Below, in pieces: positions 39,315-47,839 of a stretch of 63,497 nucleotides of DNA (its first letter is position 1; each line of letters starts with the position of its first letter). The position numbers were made by a program, and so were the translations under genes. Source of the stretch: Methylobacterium sp. UNC378MF (GTDB lineage Bacteria; Pseudomonadota; Alphaproteobacteria; Rhizobiales; Beijerinckiaceae); assembly GCF_900103195.1 (NCBI RefSeq), contig NZ_FMWU01000033.1, positions 1-63,497 of the forward strand. The letters run 5' to 3'. Below the pieces are notes generated by a model. That model was not told where the DNA came from, did no database searches, and saw only the letters and a program-made list of their open reading frames with translations.

Positions 39315-41320
39315 GGGGCGGTCCGCTCGGTCGTGCCGGTCGTGTCGTAGGCCGAGCGCGCGGGCAGCTGGAACCGCTTCGCCTCGGAATTCTCGGGGCG
39401 TCCCCGCTCGGCCTGCTGGTCTTGCCACAACGTTCCCTGGGCAGGAGGCGCGAGGAGTTCCGGCTTATCGACCCCGCGATAATCCGGCAGCAGGGCGTAG
39501 CCGAAGCGCTCATAGGGCATCGGCCCCGCACCGGGCACGCGCCGTGCCACCAGGGGCGGCGCCGGGGCCGTGGGCTCTCTCGCGTAGGTTCCGGCGGGAA
39601 CGGGCTCGGCCAGGATCCGCGCGAGCCCCGGCGGCGGGTAGCGCAGGCCGTTCTCCATCGAAACCGCCAGGGGGAACTCGTTGCGCTGAACCGCGAGGGG
39701 CTTTGCATCGGCCGCGGCGGCCGGGAGATCCGGCCGCGGCACCCGGGTGAGGGGCGGCGCCTCGGTTCTGCTCGGAACGGCCGCGTGGCGCCCGGACGCC
39801 ACGGGGGCGGCGGCCGGCGCGGGGTCGCAGGGCAGCGGCGTGCCGGCGGTCGCGTCCCGGAACAGCAGGTCGACCACCTTGGGGAAGAGGCCGTCGTAGC
39901 GATTCACCGTCTCGAGATAGGGGCGCTGCCGCTTCAGCCGCTGCAGCGTCAGGGCGTAGCCGAAGACCGTGCCCTCGCTCGGCATCCACGCGACGGCCCG
40001 CTGAAACCACTCCAGGGCCGTGTCGAACTGGCAGGAATTGTAGGCGTACCAGGCGAGCCCCTGGGCACCTTCGCCGGAGGTGGTCGCCGTGACGACCTGG
40101 GCGTAGCGGGCGATGCGCGCGGGTTCGATCGCGGGCGGGCGCGGCAGGGTCAGCTTCTGCTCCAGGATGTCGATGTAGAGCAGCTCGTTGCCGACGAACC
40201 GGTCGCGCCACGCATAGGCCACCTCCTCCGCCTCGCGCTGCATGTCGAGCTGGCGCAGGGTGAGGGCGAGCCCGTGGGCGACCATGGCGTCGCCGCCCCG
40301 GGCGATCGCCTGTTTGAACCATTCGAGCGCCTCCCGGAACTGGCGCCGCTTGTAGGCATACCAGCCGAGCAGGCTGGTCTGGCTGGGATCGCCGCTCTTG
40401 CGGGCGACGGTCTGGAAGGCCGCGAGATCGGCCGGGCTGGGGGTCTCCGCGCTCTCCTCGTGCAGGAAGGCGGCGATGCGCGCGCGGGTGATGTCGAGGC
40501 GTATCGCGTCGAACTCGGAGGCCCCGTTCGCGCCGCGGTGTCCCATCTCGATCAGGCGCTCCGCCTGCGCCATGCGCAGATGCGCCATCGCCTTCTGGAT
40601 GGTGGCGAGGCGGACGCCGGAATCGGCATTTCCGTCGAGGATCGACTTGTAGAGTTCGAACGCCTCGTCCCCCGAGCCGGAATCGCCGAGGGTGTCGGCG
40701 ACCGTCCAGATGCTCTGGACGTCGAGGGGATCGAGGGCGCCGGGATCGGCCCGGTAGAGGTCGATGATCGCGTTGGCGTCCTTGCCGGTGAGCGCCGTCA
40801 TCCGGGACCGGAACTCGGCCCGGCGGAGCTTGCGTGCCAGCTCCTCGGAGGGCTGCCAGGCGGGATCGATCGAGCGGCGGGCCGCGATCGCCGCGCGCAG
40901 GTCGTCGAAGCGCCCGGCGGTGAACAGATCCCAGAGGGGCGCCTCCTCGGGCGGGCTCGGCTGCAGGGCGTTGAGATCCGGGGGCTCGGTCCAGCCCGGA
41001 TAGAGCCGCTTGAGACGGGCGATCTCGGCCTTCATCCGCGCCGTCTGCTTCTGGGCGGCGTAGTAGCGCAGGGCGCTCTCGTCGACCATGTCGGTGGTGC
41101 GGGACGTGGCGGGGTCGGCCAGGATCGCGGGCGCGCGCGGCCCGTCGCCATAGACGATGCGGGGCTCGGTCCTGGCCGCAGGCGCCGCGTTCTGGGCGGC
41201 CGGCCCGGGCCGGGGGTCGCCCTGCGCCGCGGCGGGGGCGGTCGCGAGCGCCAGCAGCAGAAGACAGGGCGCAGCCTGCCGAATGCGGGCCGGCAAACGG
41301 CCGGTCAGGACTTCAGGCAT
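39311..41320 (-). CDS. TPR protein of the cellulose operon (BcsC-like position)
   Basis: 669 aa from ATG 41320, overlapping bcsZ by 16 nt. The signal peptide is CLLLLALATAPAAAQ. The mature part has TPR/Sel1-like repeats (LLGWYAYKRRQFREALEWFKQAI, about 325; LAWYAYNSCQFDTALEWFQRAV, about 415). It fills the place of the periplasmic TPR scaffold of BcsC, but no outer-membrane beta-barrel is visible: the C-terminal 150 residues are Pro-rich and polar. Export through the outer membrane would then need another porin or a different mechanism. Confidence 0.75.
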   Translation of the reverse strand: MPEVLTGRLPARIRQAAPCLLLLALATAPAAAQGDPRPGPAAQNAAPAARTEPRIVYGDGPRAPAILADPATSRTTDMVDESALRYYAAQKQTARMKAEIARLKRLYPGWTEPPDLNALQPSPPEEAPLWDLFTAGRFDDLRAAIAARRSIDPAWQPSEELARKLRRAEFRSRMTALTGKDANAIIDLYRADPGALDPLDVQSIWTVADTLGDSGSGDEAFELYKSILDGNADSGVRLATIQKAMAHLRMAQAERLIEMGHRGANGASEFDAIRLDITRARIAAFLHEESAETPSPADLAAFQTVARKSGDPSQTSLLGWYAYKRRQFREALEWFKQAIARGGDAMVAHGLALTLRQLDMQREAEEVAYAWRDRFVGNELLYIDILEQKLTLPRPPAIEPARIARYAQVVTATTSGEGAQGLAWYAYNSCQFDTALEWFQRAVAWMPSEGTVFGYALTLQRLKRQRPYLETVNRYDGLFPKVVDLLFRDATAGTPLPCDPAPAAAPVASGRHAAVPSRTEAPPLTRVPRPDLPAAAADAKPLAVQRNEFPLAVSMENGLRYPPPGLARILAEPVPAGTYAREPTAPAPPLVARRVPGAGPMPYERFGYALLPDYRGVDKPELLAPPAQGTLWQDQQAERGRPENSEAKRFQLPARSAYDTTGTTERTAP

Positions 41321-42450
41321 GACGGGTAGCGCATGCGGGCCGCGGTGAGGGCGAGAAGGCTCAGGGTCGCTGGATAGTAGTTCTGATTGCCGATATCGCC
41401 CTGTGCATCCTCGGGGAAGGGCGTGCCGTCGAGGGCGCAGGCCACCAGCGCCGGGATCCCCAAATAGCCGGCCTCGGTGAGCCATTCGACCTTGCGCCCG
41501 TCGCCGGTATCGACGATCGGCAGCCGCTCCCGGTCGGCTCCCGACCACAGGGCCTGGAACGGAGCAAGGTCGTCGGGCCGCACCAGCCCGGCCCAGGCGA
41601 GGTAGAGCGGGATGCGGATGGCGTTGTAGGAGAACAGAGGCGGGAAGCCGGTGGCCGGATGCGGCGCGTCCTTGGCGGAGATCCACTCGGTGGGCAGGCT
41701 GCTCGGGCCGAAGCGGGACTGGCGGAGCAGGGCGAGGCCGCTGCGCGTCAGGGCTGCCCAATCGTATTCCGGCGCCACGAGGGCGAGGCGCGGGAAGGCG
41801 GGAAAGATCCAGTAGGACAGGTTGACCAGCGGCCCGTCCGGCCGCTCCCTTGCGGAGAAGCCGGAGACCGCCGGCAGCAGCAGCGCCCCGTGCGGATCCT
41901 TGAACAGGATGGTCTTGCGCCCGAACTCGATGGCGATCCGCCGGGCGGCTGTGCGGTAGCTCGGCTCGTTCCAGGCCTCGGCCGCCTCGGTCAGCGCCCA
42001 GGCGACGAGGATGTCGCCGTCGGTGGCGTTGTTCATGTCGCTCACCGCCGGCCTCTTGTCCGGCGACCAGCGCCACGCCAGCAATTCGTCGCCGCGGACC
42101 ATCAGGTTCGCCCGGGTCCAGCCCCAGATCCGCTCGAAGGTCACCCGGTCGCCCGCCGCCACGGCGAGCAGCATGCCGTAGCCCTGGCCTTCGCTGTGGC
42201 TGATCTGGCCGTTGGCGGTGTCGACCACCCGGCCCTGGTCGGTGATGAACCGGCTGCGGTAGGCGCGCCACGCGGCATCGTTGCCGAGCTTGCCGACGAG
42301 CGCCGGGCTTACTGGGCGCGTGGCCGGAGCGGGCTGCGTGCCCGGTTGCGCCGTGCTCGGCGGTACCATCGGCTGCTCCTGGGCCAAGGCGGGCAGGATC
42401 GCCGCGGCGAGGATGGCCGCGGCGAGGGGGGCGCGGGCGCGGCGGCTCAT
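41305..42450 (-). CDS. bcsZ: Cellulose-operon endoglucanase BcsZ (GH8)
   Basis: 381 aa. The signal peptide is LAAAILAAAILPALAQ. A glycoside hydrolase family 8 domain follows, with the likely catalytic acid E87 in HSEGQGYGMLLA, MNNATDGDILVAWAL near 158, and YDWAALTRSGL and FSYNAIRIPLYLAW further on. It trims or releases cellulose chains in the periplasm. It overlaps bcsB by ATGA (42447-42450). Confidence 0.93.
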   Translation of the reverse strand: MSRRARAPLAAAILAAAILPALAQEQPMVPPSTAQPGTQPAPATRPVSPALVGKLGNDAAWRAYRSRFITDQGRVVDTANGQISHSEGQGYGMLLAVAAGDRVTFERIWGWTRANLMVRGDELLAWRWSPDKRPAVSDMNNATDGDILVAWALTEAAEAWNEPSYRTAARRIAIEFGRKTILFKDPHGALLLPAVSGFSARERPDGPLVNLSYWIFPAFPRLALVAPEYDWAALTRSGLALLRQSRFGPSSLPTEWISAKDAPHPATGFPPLFSYNAIRIPLYLAWAGLVRPDDLAPFQALWSGADRERLPIVDTGDGRKVEWLTEAGYLGIPALVACALDGTPFPEDAQGDIGNQNYYPATLSLLALTAARMRYPSCLKS

Positions 42451-45017
42451 GAGTTCTTCCGGCCGACGTTGCGCACGAGGCTCGTGGTGGCAAGGCCGAG
42501 GCACAGGGCCATGGCGAGGGTCATGCCGACGTAATATTCCGTGTTGATCGACAGCCACGCCGCAGAGACGAGGCGCAGGTTCGCCAGGGAGCGGGGCTGC
42601 GTCTCGACGATCTCGATCCGCTCGGCGCGGGACGTCACGAGCGTGCCGGTCGAGGCGTCGAGGAAGGCGGCGCTGCCGCCCAGCCGGGCCCACACCACGG
42701 GATCGACGAGGCAGGAGACCGAGGCTTTCAGCAGTGACGCGTTCGGCGCCGTGACGATGACGGTGTTGCTCGACTGGACCGGCGGCCCCTCGGCGATCAG
42801 CAGCGAGGCCGTGGCCGGGACCTCGATGGCGTCGTCCGTTCGCATCTGCGCCGTCACCGTCTGGCGCAGGGATCGCATCGTCCCGACGATCTCGTTCCAG
42901 ACAGCGTCCAGGGCCGCCCAGATCTGGCGCGAGCCGCGCGTCGTGGCTTCCCAGCGGTCGATGAGTTCGCGGTCGGAGGCGAGCGCCGAGGTCTGGGCCG
43001 GACCGGCCGCATCGGCCTGGGTCGGCTGGGTCTGAGCGGGCGGAATCTGCGCCTGACGCACCTGCGGGATCAGGGTGGGAAGGGCGCAGCGCATGGGCAG
43101 GTTGCGGCGCAGGCGGTCGAGGGTGAGCACGCCCTCGGGGCCGAACTGGCCGGGCGTGGCCATCATGTCGGCGCGGCCCTCCCAGACCCGCTGGACCTGC
43201 TGCGGATCGAAGCCGACCGCTTCGAGCAGCGTCGGGTCGAGGGCGCGGGCGGGCGCGACCACGAGCTGGCTGGCATCGGATGCCACCTGCTGCTGGGTGA
43301 CCGTCTCGAAGTCGATGACCCGCTCGGAGGCCATCGCCAGCCGCGCGGCCAGGGTCGCGGCGGCGTCAGCGCTGTCGCGGTCCGGTGTCGGCAGCACGAG
43401 GCGCGGGCGCTGACCCGGGCCGACGAAGGGCACGGCGCCGCCCTTGATCGCTGCGAGGTCGGGGCTGCGTGCCGCCCGGGCGAAATGCGGGATCTCGATC
43501 CGCGACCGGTCGAGGAACAGGAAGCGCGCCTGCTTGGCCGCCGGGCTGAGGGTGTCGCAGGTCTGGTCGGCGGCGTTGGGCAGCTGCGCCGAGATCTCGA
43601 CGTGGTTCACCCCCGGGCGCCACAGGCTGAAGGGAAGGGGGATGGCGCTGTCGTCGAACACCTCGCCGCGTGCGTCCGGGAGCGGAATGCTGGCCGCGTT
43701 GCGTCCGTTGATGTCGATGACGATGCGGGCCTCGGAGGACAGCCCGGCCACGTAGGCGCCGGCGAGGTGCAGCATGACCTTGCCGTAATCGGCCGGGACG
43801 AAATCCCCGGGGAAGCGCAGGTCGAAGCCGACACGCAGCAGGCGTCCGGAGAACTCGCGCGACGTCGCGCCGAGGCGGTCGAGGGTCAGGTTCTCGCCGC
43901 CATAGACCATGTAGCCGCGGAAGAGCTGCACGGCCTTGAGCCCGTTCGGCGTCCCGGTCTCGGCGGGAACGGCGAGACTGGCGATCGCCTGCCGGACCTC
44001 TTCGTCGCGTGACCCGGTGACCACCAGGGTCGGCGGTGCGTTCGGCCGCGTCGGCAGCAGGGCGAGGCGGGGCCCGGTGATCGGACCGAGGTCGGAGACC
44101 CCTTCGATCCCGCCGATCTCGGATGCGGTGCCGACCACCAGGTTGATGCCGTTGCGGCCCTGGAGGGGCGGCCCGAAGGTCACGGTCGGACGGGCGACCC
44201 GCCCCACGAGCGCGAGCGCCTGCACGGCCTCGATCATCCGCTCCAGCCGGGCCAGGTTCGGGCGCTCGTTGAGGATCACCTGGATCGGCAGGGCGCCGCT
44301 CTCGTCGGGTTCCGCGGCGGCGAGGGAGCGGACATCCATGTCGGTGGCGGTTCCGACCACGAGGCCGGACCGCGACGGGTCGATCTGCGTCCACAATTCG
44401 TAGGTGGCCGCCGTCGAGCAATCGACGCGGTGGCGCTGGCTCGCCGTGAAGGTCACGGCGTTGTAGCCGGGCTTGAGCACGCCGTCGCCGATGGCGAATT
44501 CCACAACCTTCACCGCGCCGGGCGCCTGGATGCGGGTCCAGCCGACCTTGGTGCCGTTCACGAAGGCGGCGAGTTCGGAACTCTCCGGCGCCACCGAGAT
44601 CGCGGACAGGTACGAGAGGCGCAGCCGCGCCTGTCCCCGCGTCTGCGCCTCGGTGAGGTAGACCGGATAGCGCAGGGAATCCTCCTCCCCGCTCAGGCGG
44701 AAGCCCCGTGGGCCGGACGGCAGACGGCGCGCCGGCGCGATGGTCGATTGGATCACCGCGCGCGGCGCCGCCTGCGGGGCCGCTGCCCGCTGCGGCTCGG
44801 CGGCGCGCTGCACCGCCGGTCGCTGTTCCGCCGCCGCCGCATCCGGGCGCCGCGCCGGACCCGTCCCGTCCTCGGGCGGAACCCGCAGGGCGTTGCCGCT
44901 CGGCGGCACCGTCAGCCGCTCGGCCGGGCCCCGGCCGAGAAAGCTCTGGGCCGCAGCGGGACCGCTCGCGAGGGCGAGCAGCAGCCCCAGCGCGGGGAGG
45001 CCCAGCCGGATGCCCAT
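42447..45017 (-). CDS. bcsB: Cellulose synthase regulatory subunit BcsB
   Basis: 856 aa. A signal peptide (LPALGLLLALASGPAAAQ) and an Ala/Pro-rich linker (to about 90) lead to alternating carbohydrate-binding and flavodoxin-like domains (YLTEAQTRGQARLRLSYLSAIS; FVNGTKVG; TQIDPSRSGLVVG), as in BcsB. The single C-terminal membrane anchor (YYVGMTLAMALCLGLATTSLVRN) pairs with BcsA and completes the synthase. ATG 45017 is chosen; GTG 45026, overlapping the bcsA stop, is an alternative. Confidence 0.93.
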   Translation of the reverse strand: MGIRLGLPALGLLLALASGPAAAQSFLGRGPAERLTVPPSGNALRVPPEDGTGPARRPDAAAAEQRPAVQRAAEPQRAAAPQAAPRAVIQSTIAPARRLPSGPRGFRLSGEEDSLRYPVYLTEAQTRGQARLRLSYLSAISVAPESSELAAFVNGTKVGWTRIQAPGAVKVVEFAIGDGVLKPGYNAVTFTASQRHRVDCSTAATYELWTQIDPSRSGLVVGTATDMDVRSLAAAEPDESGALPIQVILNERPNLARLERMIEAVQALALVGRVARPTVTFGPPLQGRNGINLVVGTASEIGGIEGVSDLGPITGPRLALLPTRPNAPPTLVVTGSRDEEVRQAIASLAVPAETGTPNGLKAVQLFRGYMVYGGENLTLDRLGATSREFSGRLLRVGFDLRFPGDFVPADYGKVMLHLAGAYVAGLSSEARIVIDINGRNAASIPLPDARGEVFDDSAIPLPFSLWRPGVNHVEISAQLPNAADQTCDTLSPAAKQARFLFLDRSRIEIPHFARAARSPDLAAIKGGAVPFVGPGQRPRLVLPTPDRDSADAAATLAARLAMASERVIDFETVTQQQVASDASQLVVAPARALDPTLLEAVGFDPQQVQRVWEGRADMMATPGQFGPEGVLTLDRLRRNLPMRCALPTLIPQVRQAQIPPAQTQPTQADAAGPAQTSALASDRELIDRWEATTRGSRQIWAALDAVWNEIVGTMRSLRQTVTAQMRTDDAIEVPATASLLIAEGPPVQSSNTVIVTAPNASLLKASVSCLVDPVVWARLGGSAAFLDASTGTLVTSRAERIEIVETQPRSLANLRLVSAAWLSINTEYYVGMTLAMALCLGLATTSLVRNVGRKNS

Positions 45018-45022
45018 CGCCG

Positions 45023-47413
45023 TCACGCCGCGCTCGTGCGCCGGCCGCGAAGCTCGGCGAGGGTACGCTCGTTCTCGTAATCCATCATCAGGCGGACCCA
45101 ATCGTCCCCGCTCTCGGAATCGACGCCTTTAGCGGCGGTGGGGAGAGATGCCGCCGGGCTCACCGCCGCCGAAGCCGGTACGGCCGGGACGGCGGGCACG
45201 GGGGCGGTCTCGGGCGGTGCATCGTAGACCGGCGCCTCACCGATCTCGACAGGCCGGGGGCGTCGGCTGGCGAGGAGGTAGCGCAGCGCGCGGAACGGCT
45301 CGACCAAGCCCCACCACACGAATTGCAGCGTGCCGGTGGGGATGTCCTTGTGCCGCCGCCGTCGGAGCTGGAAGCGGCGCATCGCCTCGGCGTCGCCGTA
45401 CATCAGTCCGGCGAGCGCCGGGTAGTCGCGGATGGCCAGCGCGCCGAAGCTCAAGCGCAGCACGAGGTCCCGCCCGTCGCGCGTCGCGTCTTCGACATGC
45501 ACCGGCAGGGGCGCGGTCCGCCTGGCTCCCGCCGCCGGCTCGACGCTCAGCGCCCCGCGCAAAGCCGCGCGGGTGAGCCCTTGATCGAACGCGCCACTGA
45601 GGAAGCGCACGGTGCAGCTCTCGGCGGAGACGCGCTCGATCGACACGTCGGTGCTGCGCCCCGACAGGGTGAGGACGCCGCTCCGATCGATCGCCAGCGA
45701 CGGCGTGCGTTCGAGTTGGCGCCGCTCGGCGCAGACGCCGAGCGAGGCGCCCGCGGTGATCAGGTTGAAGAAGTTCCACAGCCCGACCACCAGCATCAGA
45801 TTGGTCACGCCGGGTTCGAACAGGTAGCGCCATGCCGCGACGGCGCAGCCGAGCATCAAGAGCAGGTAGATCAGGAAGAATGGCAGCGCCAACGACGAGA
45901 TATGGTCGTGGTCGAGCGTCGCGCCCTTGTTGGTGACGTTGAAGGTCGGCTTGCGCGGCGAAGCGATGACCGAAACGATCGCCTTGGCGAGGTAGACGCC
46001 CTGGATGTACTCGTAGAGTTCCGACACGAACGGCCAGCGGAATTTGCCGTAGACGTAGTTCTGGATCATCAGGTTGATGATGATGTAGGTCAGCGTGTAG
46101 GCGATCGACTCGTCCACGCTGGCCACGAAGATCTTCAGATCGAAGAAGATGTGCAGCAGCGGCGCGAACATGAAGATCAGCCGCGGGATCGGAAAGAACC
46201 AGAAGGTCATGCTGGAGAGGTAGGCGATCTTCTGGATGGGCTTGAGGCCCCTCTGGAAGACCGGGTTCTTCAAGAGCAGGATCTGAAACATCCCCTGACA
46301 CCAGCGGGAACGCTGGCCGATGAAGTCCGTCAGCGTGTCCGGCTGCAGGCCGGCGATCAGCGGCCTGTCGACATAGGCGCTGGTCCAGTTGCGGGAATGC
46401 AGTTCGAAGGCGGTCTCACAATCCTCCGTGATGGTGATGCCCGAGAACCCGCCGGCTTCGTCGAGGGCGGTGCGGCGCAGCAGGGCCGCCGAGCCGCAGA
46501 AGAACGAGCCGTTCCACTTGTCGAGGCCGCGCTGCGTCACCGCGTAGAACATCTCGTTCTCCGCGGGCATGCGCTCGAAGGTCCGCAGATTGCGCTCGAT
46601 CGGGTCCGGATTGAGAAAGGCGTGCGGCGTCTGCACCAAGAAGAGGCGCGGGTCCTGCGCGAAATAGCCCACCGTCTCGGTGAGGAACGAGCGGAACGGG
46701 ACGTGGTCGGCATCGAGCACCGCCACCAGTTCCCCCCGCGCGTGGGCGAGGCCGTTGTTGAGATTGCCCGCCTTGGCGTGCTCGTTGCGCGCGCGCGTGA
46801 GATAGCGGGCGCCGAGCTCGTCGCAGAGCGCCTGGAGCTCGCCCCGGCGCGCCCGCGCTGCCGCAGCCTTGGCCGGGTCGGCGTCGCCGCACTTCTGGTC
46901 GGTGCCGCCGTCGTCGAGCAGCCACACGGTCAGCTTGTCGGGCGGGTAGTTCAGTTGCCGCGCCGCCGCCAGGGTCATGGCGAGGATCGCGGCATCCTCG
47001 TTGTAGCTCGGCACGAACACGTCGACCGAGGGCAGGTCGGCGGCCGCGGCCTTGGGCGGCGGGTCGCGCTGCAGCGGATCCGCGTTGATGATCAGGCTGA
47101 CGAACAGGATGAAGACGCAGTACAGCTCCGCCACCAGCAGGATCAGGCCGAAGCTGAAGCTGATCGGATCGCCCGGCGCGGGCAGGGTGTTGGTGAGCCG
47201 CCACAGGATGTAGCGGAGGACCACGAGGCTGCCGAGCGCCATGAAGACGAACCGCGTCCGCGGCCCGTCGAAAACGGCCCACAGCACGATCATCGCCGCC
47301 ATGGCGGCAAGGCTCATGGCGAGCTGGGCCTGCGTCCCGACCGGCTGGCTGAGCAGGGCGAGGCTGGCGATCGTCGCCCCAACCCAGGCCAGCCAACGCA
47401 ACGCCTGCCTCAC
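45023..47413 (-). CDS. bcsA: Cellulose synthase catalytic subunit (UDP-forming) BcsA
   Basis: 796 aa, GT2 glycosyltransferase with about eight membrane helices. The catalytic motifs are LLDDGG, DADHVP, TITEDCET and Q367-R-S-R-W371. The gating loop FNVTNK lies near 480. The PilZ domain follows with the c-di-GMP motif ERRQLER (RxxxR); the second motif reads DVSIER instead of DxSxxG. GTG start at 47413 is supported by GGAGG (CCTCC at 47421-47425) 7 nt upstream. It makes beta-1,4-glucan from UDP-glucose and moves it across the inner membrane. First gene of the bcsA-B-Z-TPR-N operon. Confidence 0.96.
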   Translation of the reverse strand: MRQALRWLAWVGATIASLALLSQPVGTQAQLAMSLAAMAAMIVLWAVFDGPRTRFVFMALGSLVVLRYILWRLTNTLPAPGDPISFSFGLILLVAELYCVFILFVSLIINADPLQRDPPPKAAAADLPSVDVFVPSYNEDAAILAMTLAAARQLNYPPDKLTVWLLDDGGTDQKCGDADPAKAAAARARRGELQALCDELGARYLTRARNEHAKAGNLNNGLAHARGELVAVLDADHVPFRSFLTETVGYFAQDPRLFLVQTPHAFLNPDPIERNLRTFERMPAENEMFYAVTQRGLDKWNGSFFCGSAALLRRTALDEAGGFSGITITEDCETAFELHSRNWTSAYVDRPLIAGLQPDTLTDFIGQRSRWCQGMFQILLLKNPVFQRGLKPIQKIAYLSSMTFWFFPIPRLIFMFAPLLHIFFDLKIFVASVDESIAYTLTYIIINLMIQNYVYGKFRWPFVSELYEYIQGVYLAKAIVSVIASPRKPTFNVTNKGATLDHDHISSLALPFFLIYLLLMLGCAVAAWRYLFEPGVTNLMLVVGLWNFFNLITAGASLGVCAERRQLERTPSLAIDRSGVLTLSGRSTDVSIERVSAESCTVRFLSGAFDQGLTRAALRGALSVEPAAGARRTAPLPVHVEDATRDGRDLVLRLSFGALAIRDYPALAGLMYGDAEAMRRFQLRRRRHKDIPTGTLQFVWWGLVEPFRALRYLLASRRPRPVEIGEAPVYDAPPETAPVPAVPAVPASAAVSPAASLPTAAKGVDSESGDDWVRLMMDYENERTLAELRGRRTSAA

Positions 47414-47536
47414 GCTACAGCCTCCCGGGCCAACAATCCCTCGGATCGAGGTGCAACAGCTCTATGGCCGGGTTTCTACAGCGACGATGGTCAATGGACA
47501 AACGCCATCATAATATCCGGCCCGATTTACCAGATC

Positions 47537-47551
47537 GTAAATTGCGGTTAA
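47537..47551. promoter_or_regulatory. Near-match CtrA-type site in the bcsA promoter region
   Basis: GTAA-ATTGCGG-TTAA (one base off TTAA-N7-TTAA; read on the minus strand TTAA-N7-TTAC) lies about 125 nt upstream of the bcsA start, in the divergent promoter region. Confidence 0.4.
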
Positions 47552-47781
47552 TTTAGGAATACGCGACACCAAGCAGACAGGCATCACGACACAGTCGAGC
47601 GCGCTTGAAATGCGCGATCGAGGCCTGGCAACCTGTTGAAAACCCTGTCCGCCCCATTGGAAGCTTTGCGTTAACTGCCGAGAGCGGCGACCGGTGGAGG
47701 CTGTTGTTCCGAACCGTTCGGTCACCGCCCCGGACCCGCCGGCTCTGGGGCCATCGCCGCCCCATGCCTCCACCGTCGGGC

Positions 47782-47797
47782 TTAATCGACCCTTAAC
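47782..47797 (+). promoter_or_regulatory. Perfect CtrA-type box (TTAA-N7-TTAAC)
   Basis: TTAATCGACCCTTAAC matches the alphaproteobacterial CtrA consensus TTAA-N7-TTAAC exactly. It lies 43 nt before the start of the hybrid kinase gene, so CtrA could activate or repress that gene. It is also in the shared divergent region with bcsA. Confidence 0.65.
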
Positions 47798-47839
47798 GAA
47801 AATCGAGCCTCGCTCCGTACAGCTCCGCCGGGCGAACGG

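Noticed and set aside
44708..47551. 947-codon plus-strand frame over bcsA and bcsB
   Set aside because: Antisense of cellulose synthase, with no motif of its own.
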